Positions 21,687 to 30,624 of a stretch of DNA of 64,000 bases are shown here, piece by piece. The translations under genes and the position numbers were made by a program. How positions within the stretch are numbered: position 1 is the first letter of the stretch; the number at the start of each line of letters is the position of its first letter. The DNA comes from Novosphingopyxis sp965218915 (lineage in GTDB: Bacteria; Pseudomonadota; Alphaproteobacteria; Sphingomonadales; Sphingomonadaceae). The stretch is taken from contig NZ_OZ244708.1 in the NCBI RefSeq assembly GCF_965218915.1, forward strand, positions 2,294,001 through 2,358,000, given 5' to 3'. Below the pieces are notes generated by a model. That model ran no database searches and was not told the origin of the DNA. It worked only from the letters and a program-made list of their open reading frames with translations.

Positions 21687-22754
21687 GTGATCCCGATCGC
21701 GAAACGCGGATGGTGGGACGGCCCGTGGCCTTGGCTGGCCTATCTTCTGTTCTATCCGCTGCCATGGATCTGGACCGCGCCGTCGGTCGAGGCCCTGTAC
21801 GGCTCCGCTCTGGGCATGGCGCTGTTCGTGCCGGCCTATCTGCTGGCGTTTCAGGCGGATGGACGGCGGATGATCGTGATCTCGGCGTTCATCGTGGCGC
21901 TGGGCTTCGCGCTGTCGCCGCTCGGCGCCGGCTGGACCACTCTGTCCATTTATGCCGGCCTGCTCCTGGGACGGCTCAGGCCCATGCGCCACGCGGTGAT
22001 GGCCGTGATACTGGTCGCTTCGCTGACCAGTCTGTGGGGCGCGATGCTGGAACAATCCTTTTTCGCGATCGGTCTCAGCGTGCTGCTGATCGTCATGACC
22101 GGAATGGGATCGGCATCGCGCGAGGCGTTTTACGATCGGACGGTGGCGCTCCTGTCGACTCAGGAAGAAGTCCGGCGGCTGGCCGGAACCGCCGAGCGCG
22201 AGCGCATGGTGCGCGATCTGCACGATGTCGTCGGGCGCACCCTGACGCTGATCGCGATCAAGTCCGATCTTGCCGGCAAGCTGGTGTCGCGCGATCCGGC
22301 GGCGGCGCAGAAGGAGACCGGCGCGATCGGCCAGATCGCCCGGAGCGGGTTGACCGAGATCCGGGCAGCTCTCTCCGGCCAGCTCGGCGGCAGCCTGGTG
22401 CACGAACTGCAAGCCTCGGTCGACGCGCTCGGCGCCGCGGGCATCGATGTGCAGGTCACCGGCGACGCGGCGCCGCTGCCGCGCGACGCCAGCGCCATTC
22501 TCGCGATGGCGCTGCGCGAGGCGGTGACGAACACTATCCGCCATTCGCAGGCGCGGTCCTGTGCGATCGCCATTTCGCAAGACGACAGTCACGCCCGGCT
22601 GGCGGTAACGGACGACGGAATCAGCGATGGCAACCCGGACAGCGACGGCAGCGGCCTGCGCGGCATGCGGCAAAGGCTCGCGGCGGCCGGCGGCTCGCTG
22701 GCGCTCGCCCCCAATCGGCCCGGGCTCAGGCTGGAAGCATGGGTGCCGGCATGA
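21687..22754 (+). CDS. Sensor histidine kinase (HisKA_3/DesK-like)
   Basis: A 355-residue NarL/DesK-class kinase. The first ~150 residues form about five hydrophobic segments without an extracytoplasmic sensor domain, implying membrane or envelope sensing. MVRDLHDVVGRTLTLI is the HisKA_3 phosphoacceptor box. The ATPase domain has REAVTNTIRHSQA (N box) and DDGISD with GSGLRGMRQRLAA (G boxes). GTG start at 21687. Its stop overlaps the regulator's start (ATGA). It probably controls part or all of the neighbouring pyritide/transporter locus; this is inference from position. Confidence 0.93.
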   Translation: MIPIAKRGWWDGPWPWLAYLLFYPLPWIWTAPSVEALYGSALGMALFVPAYLLAFQADGRRMIVISAFIVALGFALSPLGAGWTTLSIYAGLLLGRLRPMRHAVMAVILVASLTSLWGAMLEQSFFAIGLSVLLIVMTGMGSASREAFYDRTVALLSTQEEVRRLAGTAERERMVRDLHDVVGRTLTLIAIKSDLAGKLVSRDPAAAQKETGAIGQIARSGLTEIRAALSGQLGGSLVHELQASVDALGAAGIDVQVTGDAAPLPRDASAILAMALREAVTNTIRHSQARSCAIAISQDDSHARLAVTDDGISDGNPDSDGSGLRGMRQRLAAAGGSLALAPNRPGLRLEAWVPA

Positions 22755-23368
22755 CCCACGGGCGCATCCGCGTGCTGGTTGCCGAGGACCAGCAGATGGT
22801 GCTCGGTGCGATCGCGGCCTTGCTCGCGTTGGAAGAGGATATCGAGGTGGTCGCACAGGCCGCCGATGGCGACGAGGCGCTAGCAAAGGTGCGCCAGTTG
22901 AGCCCCGACATCCTGCTGACCGATATCGAAATGCCGGGCCTGTCGGGTATCGAGATCGCCGCCGCGATCGATACGGAGCGACTTGCGACCAGGACCATCG
23001 TCGTGACCACCTTCGGCCGGATCGGTTATCTTTCGCGCGCTCGCCAGGCCGGGGTGCGCGGCTATCTTCTGAAGGACGCGCAGTTCGAGGAACTGCTGGC
23101 GGCGATCCGCGTCGTGGCGGCGGGCGGGCGGGCGATCTCGCCCGCGCTGGCCGATGACGGCGCGATCGCCGAGCCCGATCCGTTGAACGCGCGCGAACGC
23201 GAAGTGCTGAAGCTCGCGGAACAGGGTCTTACCAACAAGGATATAGGCTCCCGCCTCGGCCTCGCTGCGGGAACCATTCGGAATTACCTGTCCGAGGCAG
23301 GTCTGAAACTCGGCGCGGTCAACCGGATCGATGCTTGCCGCATCGCTCGCAGCAACGGGTGGCTGTGA
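22751..23368 (+). CDS. LuxR-family response regulator
   Basis: A 205-residue regulator coupled to the kinase by a 4-base overlap. The receiver has VLVAEDQQMV, the phosphoacceptor Asp in LLTDIEMPG, and the Lys in GYLLKDA. The C-terminal LuxR helix-turn-helix runs through NAREREVLKLAEQGLTNKDI and GTIRNYLSEA. This DesR-like architecture commonly controls adjacent ABC exporters or envelope genes. Confidence 0.95.
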   Translation: MTHGRIRVLVAEDQQMVLGAIAALLALEEDIEVVAQAADGDEALAKVRQLSPDILLTDIEMPGLSGIEIAAAIDTERLATRTIVVTTFGRIGYLSRARQAGVRGYLLKDAQFEELLAAIRVVAAGGRAISPALADDGAIAEPDPLNAREREVLKLAEQGLTNKDIGSRLGLAAGTIRNYLSEAGLKLGAVNRIDACRIARSNGWL

Positions 23369-23392
23369 ATCCATTCAAACGGAAAAGTGGAG

Positions 23393-24187
23393 ATGAACAT
23401 GCCCGAATTCCATGCCTTCAAGCTGATATGCCTGCTCGGCCTAGCGACCCCTTCCTTCGCCGCGGCGCAGAGCGAAACTCCGGCTCAAGCGACCGCCACC
23501 TCGCAAAATCTGGTGAACATCCAGCCGCGCATCGAACAAGCGCGATGGGCGGCCTCGACGCAAGGCGATGCAACCGAGCTGTCGGCGATAGCCGCCGAAT
23601 TGCAGGCGATGAATCGCAATCCGAGCGGACAATTGGCTTATTATGTGCCCTACTGGCTCGCCTATACCGATTACTGGCTTGCCAATATAAGCTTGAAAGC
23701 GGGCGAAAAACCGGCGGCGGCGGCGGCGGCGCTGGGCGAAGCCTATTCCCTGCTTACCGAAACCCCCTCCCCCGATGTGGAGACCTATGCGCTCATGAGC
23801 CTCGTCGCCGGGCTGAAGATCGCCGTCACTACGCCCGACCAGATCGGCGACGCGATCGGGCATGCCCGCGACGCCATGGAACAGGCGGTCGCGCTCGATC
23901 CCGACAACCCGCGCGTTCTCTATGCCCGCGCGCTCGCCGATTATACGACGCCGAAGGAATATGGCGGCGGGCGGGTCGCGGAGAAAATTGCCCGGAGCGC
24001 GATCGAGCAGAGCCCGGAGCCGGCCCGGGCGCTTCGGCCGACATGGGGCCGTGACGCCAGCGCCGCGCTGCTCGTCAGAATTCTGCGCGCGGCAGATCGC
24101 GGCGACGAGGCCGACGACATCTATGCGCGCTCGATCGCGGAATATCCAAACAGCACGGCGCTTCGTCTGCTGGCCAAGACACCGTAG
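23393..24187 (+). CDS. Secreted helical-repeat (TPR-like) protein of unknown function
   Basis: A roughly 264-residue protein with an N-terminal signal peptide (CLLGLATPSFAAAQ). The remainder is Ala-rich and helical; AMEQAVALDPDNPRVLYARA looks like a tetratricopeptide unit. The start could be GTG 23387, ATG 23393 or ATG 23399; GTGGAG just upstream favours 23399. It follows the response regulator by 24 bases and precedes the receptor by 5, so it is probably co-transcribed with both. I do not recognise a specific family; periplasmic partner of the receptor is a guess. Confidence 0.75.
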   Translation: MNMPEFHAFKLICLLGLATPSFAAAQSETPAQATATSQNLVNIQPRIEQARWAASTQGDATELSAIAAELQAMNRNPSGQLAYYVPYWLAYTDYWLANISLKAGEKPAAAAAALGEAYSLLTETPSPDVETYALMSLVAGLKIAVTTPDQIGDAIGHARDAMEQAVALDPDNPRVLYARALADYTTPKEYGGGRVAEKIARSAIEQSPEPARALRPTWGRDASAALLVRILRAADRGDEADDIYARSIAEYPNSTALRLLAKTP

Positions 24188-24192
24188 GGACG

Positions 24193-26433
24193 ATGCGCCG
24201 GGTGTCCCTCCACCGGCTCGGCCGCACCGCCTTGCTCGGCGCGATTGCCTGCGCTTCCCCCGCACAGGCGCAGGTGGAGGATGAAGGCCTTCGCATAAGG
24301 GTAACCGACCCCGATGGTCGGCCGATCGAGGCGGCGGAAGTTCAGATCGCGTCGTCGGGCGGGCCGACGGTGTCGATCCTGTCGGATGCGCAGGGCGATG
24401 CGATCGTCGATCCGGCCCGGATCGACGAGGCGGACGGAGCGGATCTCACGATCACCGCGATCGGCTTTCGGGATGCCTATCTGCATGTCGCGCCGGGGGG
24501 AGAGCAGGACGTCACCGTCCAACTGGACAGCACGAAGAACGACGGCGGCATCGTCGTCGTGGGCCGCCGCGTCTCGCGGCCGTTCAGTCCGCACACGCTC
24601 GGCCTGCTGGATATCGTTACCGACGCGCGCGCCAATGCCGATCCGATACTGGCCGCCAACGACCTGCCCTCGAGCACCAATGTATCAGGCAACGCCACGC
24701 TCAATCTGCGCGCCACGCGTCCCGCGATCAGCCGGCTCTATCTGGGCGACATTCCGGTGTTCGAGTTCGCGCGGGGCGGCAGCCTGGATAGCGCCACGCA
24801 GGCGGGTTCGATCTTCAATCTGGGAAACACCAAGGATGTCGAGGTCTATCCAAGCAATCCGCCGCTTTACCTTGCCGGTTCGTCCGGGGGAGCGCTCAGA
24901 GCCTTGCCGCCGACGGCGGCAACCCCCGGGGGCAATCTCGCGCTGAACACGGCGGCGGTCGGCCTCAGCGGCACGTTGACACCGGGCAACGGCGCGTCGT
25001 TCGTCTCGCTCTCCGGCCTTTACTCCGATTTGCAGCCGCAACTCTCGATCAACCCCGGCCTGTCCGAGCTGGTGTCCCGCCTCCGCCTGCGGAGCGCGGG
25101 GCTGGTCGGCCATGCGCCGCTGGGTTCGTCGTCCGAACTGGGCCTGTTCGCTCAGGCGGAAACCGAAGGCGGCCGGTATCCCGTCGAAACATTCGGGTCG
25201 CGCGGAGACTTTCGGCAGGATGCCGAGCGCTACCGGTTGCTGGCTTCCTTTTCGACCGGCATCGGCGCCTCGTCGCTAACCGTGAACGGCTCCTATACCA
25301 AGACGATTACCGAGCAAGACTATGCGGGGTGGTCTTCGCGCAGCGCAAATCGCTACAGTTTCTATTCGATCGACTTCGCATCGGAAGCGGCCGATGCTCG
25401 GCTGACCTACCGCATCGGCATCGACAGCGACCTCATTTCCCAGCGAAGCGGCCAGTCGTTCGAGGGCGCCGTCATTCCCATAGCGGGCGATGCGCCATCG
25501 CGATCGCACAATCGCAACAACGACGTCGCCGCCTATGCGTTCGCCTCCTATCGCATCAGCCCGGCCGTGCTCATGAGCATCGCTGCGCGGCAAATTCTTT
25601 CGAGCGATCTGGGTACGGAGCACGGGTTTCAGATGAGCGGCACGGCGTCGAGCGCGGACAAGCGGCACAAGCTGATCGTGTCGCTGGGCCGCTATTTTGG
25701 CGCGGAGGTGCCGCAATATGCCTATTATGGCGGCCTCGCGCGGTCGGTCAGCCGGCAAGCCGAGGCGGATTACAGCTTTACCGTTCCGGGACTGCGCCTG
25801 GGTCTGTCGCTCTATCGCAGCGCGGAGCACAGCGACCGCACGCGGTCCGCGCTTGAGGAAGGGCGCTTCTACGTCTTCGACGACGGCCTGACCGGCATCG
25901 GCAGACGCACGGAGACGACCGGCGTCGAAGCCTATGTCACGGCATCTCCGATCGATCGGCTCGAGGCGAAGCTGTCGCTCAGCAGCATCGACCAGACGCT
26001 GCATATCGATGGCGAGACCTACCGGGGAAGCAGCGATTTCGGCTATATCGTCCGCGGCGCGCTCAAATATGATTTCGGCGGCCTGGCCGTGAATCTGGCG
26101 GCGACCGCCCGGGAGGGTGCACCGTTCACGCGGGTGACGTCGATCGCGGACGGGCCGGACGGTCGGCGCGTTCCGGTCACGGCTCCGATCAACGGCGAAC
26201 GGCTCCCGCCCTATTTCAGCCTGGACCTGAGCCTCGCAGCGCCGATCGCGCTGTCGGCCGACATCAAGCCGCTCGCCTTTCTCTCGGTCGCCAACATCCT
26301 CGACCGGCGCAACGTCTCCTCGCAGATTCTCGGCGAGGACGGTGCGCCGATCCTCGGCGAGGACGATGCGCCGATCCGCTATCGCAGCTTCGCGGGCCGC
26401 GTGTTGACGTTCGGCATCTCGCTGAACTTCTGA
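24193..26433 (+). CDS. TonB-dependent receptor
   Basis: A 746-residue outer-membrane receptor. After the signal peptide (ending SPAQAQ) come a carboxypeptidase-regulatory-like beta domain (LRIRVTDPDGRPIEAAEVQI), a plug region (NDLPSSTNVSGNATLNLRAT), and many amphipathic strands ending in the C-terminal Phe typical of barrel proteins (ITFGISLNF-like end, here FGISLNF). A TonB box is not obvious. Imported ligand unknown. The gene converges on the ABC permease of the thiopeptide cluster with 37 bases between stops, so it may take up the cluster's product, a metal complex of it, or an unrelated nutrient. Confidence 0.9.
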   Translation: MRRVSLHRLGRTALLGAIACASPAQAQVEDEGLRIRVTDPDGRPIEAAEVQIASSGGPTVSILSDAQGDAIVDPARIDEADGADLTITAIGFRDAYLHVAPGGEQDVTVQLDSTKNDGGIVVVGRRVSRPFSPHTLGLLDIVTDARANADPILAANDLPSSTNVSGNATLNLRATRPAISRLYLGDIPVFEFARGGSLDSATQAGSIFNLGNTKDVEVYPSNPPLYLAGSSGGALRALPPTAATPGGNLALNTAAVGLSGTLTPGNGASFVSLSGLYSDLQPQLSINPGLSELVSRLRLRSAGLVGHAPLGSSSELGLFAQAETEGGRYPVETFGSRGDFRQDAERYRLLASFSTGIGASSLTVNGSYTKTITEQDYAGWSSRSANRYSFYSIDFASEAADARLTYRIGIDSDLISQRSGQSFEGAVIPIAGDAPSRSHNRNNDVAAYAFASYRISPAVLMSIAARQILSSDLGTEHGFQMSGTASSADKRHKLIVSLGRYFGAEVPQYAYYGGLARSVSRQAEADYSFTVPGLRLGLSLYRSAEHSDRTRSALEEGRFYVFDDGLTGIGRRTETTGVEAYVTASPIDRLEAKLSLSSIDQTLHIDGETYRGSSDFGYIVRGALKYDFGGLAVNLAATAREGAPFTRVTSIADGPDGRRVPVTAPINGERLPPYFSLDLSLAAPIALSADIKPLAFLSVANILDRRNVSSQILGEDGAPILGEDDAPIRYRSFAGRVLTFGISLNF
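26326..26373 (+). repeat. 24-bp tandem duplication inside the TonB receptor gene
   Basis: Two adjacent 24-base units encode ILGEDGAP and ILGEDDAP. They differ at only two bases, so the duplication is recent. It adds eight residues to what is probably a surface loop or turn between the last strands, and stays in frame. Confidence 0.85.
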
Positions 26434-26470
26434 CCGGCTCATATACGCCCCGATCGCGACTTGCTCCGGG

Positions 26471-27238
26471 CTAGAATGACTGCCGGTATCGGCGAAGCGT
26501 AAAGACGCTCAGCGCGCACGCGGTAACGGCGAAGACGCAGATCAGCCCGAAATTGCGGACGAGCACCCACTCCGAGACTTGCGATCCGCTGGCAAAGCGG
26601 CACAAGGTAGCGCCCCAGTCGATCGGATTGGCATAGGCGATGATCTTCATCCACAGCGGCATCGCGCCATGCGAGATCAACACGCTCGACAGGAAAGTGA
26701 GCGGAAGCGTCAGGAAATTCATCGTTCCGATGATCACCTGTATCTGACGGAAATGCAGCGCGACGGCTACCGACAAGCCGGAAAAACCGATCCCGATCAG
26801 CAGGCCGACCAGCGCGGTCAGCAGGATGGCGAACACGGACAGGTCGCCGCCGCCGATGACCAGACCGACGGTCAGCAGCACCGCGGCCTGGACCGAGGAG
26901 ATCAGCCCTGCGTGGAACAGCGGCGAACAGGCGATCGAAATGTTGGAGGCGGGCGAGAAGAACACCCGGTTCATCGCGCCGCGCTGCAGATCGGAAAGCA
27001 CCTGGATGCCGGCATAACTCGCGCTCATGGCGGCCGACATGCTCGCGATACCCGGCGCGATATAGGCGATATAAGCATATCCGGTTTCGCCCGACAGCGC
27101 CGCCATCGCCGGCGCGAACAGACTGCCGAACAGCAGCAGCCAGATGAGCGGCTGGGTCAGGGCGAAGATCAGATAAAATGGCGACTTTATCGAAAATTGA
27201 AGTGCCCGGCCGGTAATCAAGGCTGCGGATCGCATCAT
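26471..27238 (-). CDS. ABC-2 type exporter permease of the thiopeptide cluster
   Basis: A 255-residue inner-membrane protein with six predicted segments and the ABC-2 pattern (PLIWLLLFGSLFAP, then GAMNRVFFSPASN and FLTLPLTFLSSVLI), as in DrrB-type drug exporters. It follows the ATPase gene by 24 bases and has GGGAG before its ATG pair. It is the last gene of the biosynthetic transcript. Likely exports the mature peptide and so also provides self-protection. Confidence 0.92.
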   Translation of the reverse strand: MMRSAALITGRALQFSIKSPFYLIFALTQPLIWLLLFGSLFAPAMAALSGETGYAYIAYIAPGIASMSAAMSASYAGIQVLSDLQRGAMNRVFFSPASNISIACSPLFHAGLISSVQAAVLLTVGLVIGGGDLSVFAILLTALVGLLIGIGFSGLSVAVALHFRQIQVIIGTMNFLTLPLTFLSSVLISHGAMPLWMKIIAYANPIDWGATLCRFASGSQVSEWVLVRNFGLICVFAVTACALSVFTLRRYRQSF

Positions 27239-27262
27239 CGTATCTCCCTTTTGAAGCTTGTA

Positions 27263-28270
27263 TCAGGCGACTCGGCGCAGGCGCGGCCCGGCCCTTTCGA
27301 AGCGCGCCTTCGCGATGTTCAGATAGGCCGCTTCGAGCGACTGGCGCTTGATCTGAAACTCGGTGATGGCGGCGCCCGACGATCGCAGCGCCTCGGCCAC
27401 CGCCAGCCCCTTTTTCTGCGCGTCGTCCATCGGAATGAACAATTGCCGATCGGCGATCCAGGGTTCGCCGTCCGCATGATCGCGCGCCGCATCCAGGAGC
27501 GCCGGATCGCTTTCGATTCGATCGAGCGTCAGGATCAGCACATCGGACTGGTGGGCGGCGCAGATCGCGGCCGTCTTGTCGTCCGCCAGGATCCTGCCGC
27601 CCTGAACGATCAGCAGCCGGCGGGCGCGCTGCTCCGCCTCGGCCATGTCATGGGTCGAGAACATGATCGTCACCCCGGCCCCGTTCAACCGTTCGAGCGT
27701 TTCCCAGACCCGCGCGCGGCTCTCCACGTCGAGGCCCTGGGTGGGTTCGTCGAGAATGATCAGTTCGGGGGAATGGAGCTGCGCCATGGCGATATCCAGA
27801 CGCCTCCGATTGCCCCCGGACAGCGTCACGATCCGGACATCGGCCGCCGCGTCCAGCCCGACCGAAGCGAGCAGTTCGGCGGCGCGTTCGCGCGCAGCCG
27901 TTCTCGACATGCCGAACAATCGCCCCTGGAAATGCAGTTCGCTGCGCGGCGTGGCGCGATAATCGAACATGCTCTCCTGCGCGACATAACCCGTCGATCG
28001 GGCGACGTCGGCGGTGCCCGCCTTGTGATCGTGCCTGCCCACGCAAATCGTACCGCCGGTCGGCATGCTGAGGCGCAGCAGCAGTCGCAGCAAGGTCGAT
28101 TTGCCCGCTCCGTTCGGACCCAATATCCCGACGATATCGCCTTTCGCCACGGTGAAGCTGACATCGTCCAGCGCGAGGCATTCTCCGTACCGCTTGGTGA
28201 CATGGCGGACCGCGACCGCGGGCTGGATATCGCCGCGAAAAGCGCCGAGATCGGTAAGCTTGTTCATCAT
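27263..28270 (-). CDS. ABC exporter ATP-binding protein of the thiopeptide cluster
   Basis: A 335-residue DrrA-like ATPase. Walker A is GPNGAGKST, the signature is LSGGNRRRLDIAMAQL, Walker B is LIILDEPTQGLD, and the H-loop is FSTHDMAE. A C-terminal ~100-residue extension is typical of the DrrA group. Two adjacent ATGs (28270 and 28267) are possible; AGGA is better spaced for the second. It follows the elimination-domain gene by 9 bases, placing transport in the same operon as synthesis. Confidence 0.95.
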   Translation of the reverse strand: MMNKLTDLGAFRGDIQPAVAVRHVTKRYGECLALDDVSFTVAKGDIVGILGPNGAGKSTLLRLLLRLSMPTGGTICVGRHDHKAGTADVARSTGYVAQESMFDYRATPRSELHFQGRLFGMSRTAARERAAELLASVGLDAAADVRIVTLSGGNRRRLDIAMAQLHSPELIILDEPTQGLDVESRARVWETLERLNGAGVTIMFSTHDMAEAEQRARRLLIVQGGRILADDKTAAICAAHQSDVLILTLDRIESDPALLDAARDHADGEPWIADRQLFIPMDDAQKKGLAVAEALRSSGAAITEFQIKRQSLEAAYLNIAKARFERAGPRLRRVA

Positions 28271-28279
28271 AGTTCCTTT

Positions 28280-29143
28280 CTACGCACCATGCTGGAGGAC
28301 CTTGGCTATTGCGGTTGCGAGATGAAATTCCATCGCCGGGGACAGCCCGAGCCGGTTGCAGAACATGTGGAGCTGCGACATGACGATGTCCGGCTTGCTC
28401 GCCGTGAGCGGCGCTGCATCATCCGCATCGAGAGCGGCGATCAGCGCCGCCAGGCAGCCGCGCCAGGCCGAACTGTAGCTGCGCCGCTCGTCCGGCGTTT
28501 CCAGGAGGGCGGCTTCGATCGCATGCGGATCGCTCAGCGCCACCGGCTCGCCGTCCGGCGTCCAGCCGGTGGGCGCGAGAAAACTCCGCCAACCCGCTGC
28601 GTAGCGCCGGAAGATTTCGCCGATCTCGGCGGGATCGTCGGCGAAGGATCGCACCGAGGCGATCATGATCTTGATGGCCTGGCCGATGCGCCGATCGGCA
28701 TCGCCGAGCGTCGCGCCGATGATGCCAAGCGCCAGCGACGTCGATTGGCAGAACAGGCGCTCGTTCGACGCCATGGCGCGCGGACCGCCGTAGCGCGCGA
28801 CCTCGGGCTCGTAGGCGATCCGGTGAACGCTTCCCGGTTCGCGTTCCGGAGCGTCGTCCGACCGCCATTCGATGGCAAGCGGCGCGGCATCGACATGGCG
28901 GGGCGCGGCTTGCCGCCAGCATTCGTGGAGGCGATCCGAAACCGCCGGGTCGTCCACCGCCACCCTGATGCGCAAATGGGGCCCGCCCTCGCCATATCGG
29001 ATGAAGAACCAGTTTCCCGCCCCGGCCAGATCCCGCAGCAAAGGCGCGGCGATGCGCAGGAGGAACCGGTCGCTCATGCGCCCGGGGGAAATATAGACAT
29101 GATCCGCGGACCAATGTCGCTGGGGGCAGCCGCGTCGGGTCAC
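28280..29143 (-). CDS. Thiopeptide-type SpaB_C domain protein (predicted glutamate-elimination enzyme)
   Basis: A 287-residue stand-alone SpaB_C (LanB C-terminal) protein. GNWFFIRYGEGGPHLRIRV is the hallmark of the domain that eliminates glutamate from glutamylated Ser/Thr to give dehydroalanine/dehydrobutyrine. A GTG start at 29143 is chosen: GGAGG lies 7 bases upstream, it forms a GTGA overlap with the preceding gene's stop, and it includes the conserved N-terminal Trp segment (HWSADHVYI). A later ATG would cut the domain. It should partner with the LanB at 35331. In lactazole biosynthesis this activity and the dehydrogenase are one protein (LazF); here they are two coupled genes. Confidence 0.88.
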   Translation of the reverse strand: MTRRGCPQRHWSADHVYISPGRMSDRFLLRIAAPLLRDLAGAGNWFFIRYGEGGPHLRIRVAVDDPAVSDRLHECWRQAAPRHVDAAPLAIEWRSDDAPEREPGSVHRIAYEPEVARYGGPRAMASNERLFCQSTSLALGIIGATLGDADRRIGQAIKIMIASVRSFADDPAEIGEIFRRYAAGWRSFLAPTGWTPDGEPVALSDPHAIEAALLETPDERRSYSSAWRGCLAALIAALDADDAAPLTASKPDIVMSQLHMFCNRLGLSPAMEFHLATAIAKVLQHGA

Positions 29144-30624
29144 CCGCAAGCCTCCCACGGCGCGCCGCCGACCGGGAATGCCGGATTGACCGCATCGTCC
29201 GCATAGATCACCAGCTGCAAGGTCGACCAACAGTCGATCGGAAGCGCGGCATCGGCGGCGGCGTGGTCGAACGAGCGCATCGGGCGACAGGCCAGGCCGA
29301 CCGTCGCGGCGGCCAGACAGAAGGACTGGGCGTCGATGCCGGCGGCGAGGTACATATGGAACAGGGCCAGTTCGCCGAAGCGCGCGACATAAGCCGGATA
29401 ATCCGCGCTTAGCGTCACGACGATGGCATCTGGCGGGTAGACGTCGTCCCCGCCCGATCCTCGCCGCCCGGTCGATTTGTCGAGCGACAGCGTGGCGTTA
29501 TCCGCCGATCGCCGGCAATCGCGGATCGCAACGCGCAGATGCTCGGGCAGCGTCACGTGCGCATGAACGCGGTGGCGCGCGACGCCGGTGAACGAGCCGC
29601 GCAGTTCGGCCACCTTGTCGAGCAGCTGGACCGTACGCGAACCGCCGGGCGCCCGATTGACCGACGGGGGGGCTTGCAGATCCAGGCCCGACGAGCGCGC
29701 GGCGCTTGCCCGCAACAGCTCGATCGGGTTCCCGCGCCAAGGTCCGGCAGCCAGTCCGCCCGGAAACGGCGGCGCTTCCGCGGCGTTCGCGGCGTTGTCG
29801 ATCACGGCATCGAGCAAGGGAAAGGCACCGCGTTCGATCGGCGGATATTCCCGAGCCGCGAAAACATGCCGTTCCGGCCAGGCCTGACGGAGCCAGCCGG
29901 CAATCTCCGGCGCGGCGATGCTCGCCGACAGGCCCGGCACCACGGCGCGATCGCCTGCCCGATCCGCGGCGTGCAGACGGACGTCGTCGAGGCGCAGGCC
30001 GAACAGGCCCAGGATCAGCAGAAATTGCGACAGATTTGCACCGAGCTCGATGGCCGAGAGGCAATAAGCGAGATCGCCATAGGGCGATGCGCAGCGGGCG
30101 GGATCGCAGGTCAGCGAAATCCGGAGCGCGTCTTGCGATGCGCGCGCGGCGCCGGTTGAATCGGCCATGGCGAACAGCGCGTGCTCTCGCACCAGATAGC
30201 GGTAGCACGATGCTCCGTGCCGGCTTTCGAAGAACAGGCTCGCATCGACGGTAAAGCGGCTGCCGGGCGAGGGACAGGCACGATGTTCGGGGTTCGGATT
30301 GAGCGGCTCCCACCGCAGGACGCCGAAAGAATAGGCGAGGATCGTCGAAAGAGCAGCGCGCGAATCGAGCGCGGACGGATCGAAGCCGGGCGAGCGACTC
30401 CATCCGAAGGGGGCGCCCAGCCCGATCGCCTGCCCGTCGCGGGTTTCGAGCGTCGGAGACGCGGTCGGGCCGGGCTTCTCGGCGGGGGCACCCGCCAACT
30501 GATCGCGAAGCATCTTCCAAAGCGCGCCTTGCAGCACGTCCTTGCGATAGGTCGAGCCCACGAGGAAGTCCCTCGCCGGGTCGTCGCCTCGCTGCTCCGC
30601 TACTGAAAGTTGTGCGGCAGGCAC
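29140..30624 (-). CDS. Tandem SagB-type azoline dehydrogenase
   Basis: A 494-residue nitroreductase-superfamily protein of the SagB/McbC type, expected to oxidise azolines to azoles with FMN. Two halves look related. The first has ALSTILAYSFGVLRW and YGDLAYCLSAIELGANLSQF; the second has ELALFHMYLAAGIDAQSFCL and ATVGLACRPMRSFD, echoing the same helix pattern. One half may be structural only. GTG at 30624 is chosen as start for its GGAGG six bases upstream; it lies within the end of the YcaO gene (25-base overlap). The stop overlaps the next start as GTGA. Confidence 0.82.
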   Translation of the reverse strand: MPAAQLSVAEQRGDDPARDFLVGSTYRKDVLQGALWKMLRDQLAGAPAEKPGPTASPTLETRDGQAIGLGAPFGWSRSPGFDPSALDSRAALSTILAYSFGVLRWEPLNPNPEHRACPSPGSRFTVDASLFFESRHGASCYRYLVREHALFAMADSTGAARASQDALRISLTCDPARCASPYGDLAYCLSAIELGANLSQFLLILGLFGLRLDDVRLHAADRAGDRAVVPGLSASIAAPEIAGWLRQAWPERHVFAAREYPPIERGAFPLLDAVIDNAANAAEAPPFPGGLAAGPWRGNPIELLRASAARSSGLDLQAPPSVNRAPGGSRTVQLLDKVAELRGSFTGVARHRVHAHVTLPEHLRVAIRDCRRSADNATLSLDKSTGRRGSGGDDVYPPDAIVVTLSADYPAYVARFGELALFHMYLAAGIDAQSFCLAAATVGLACRPMRSFDHAAADAALPIDCWSTLQLVIYADDAVNPAFPVGGAPWEACG

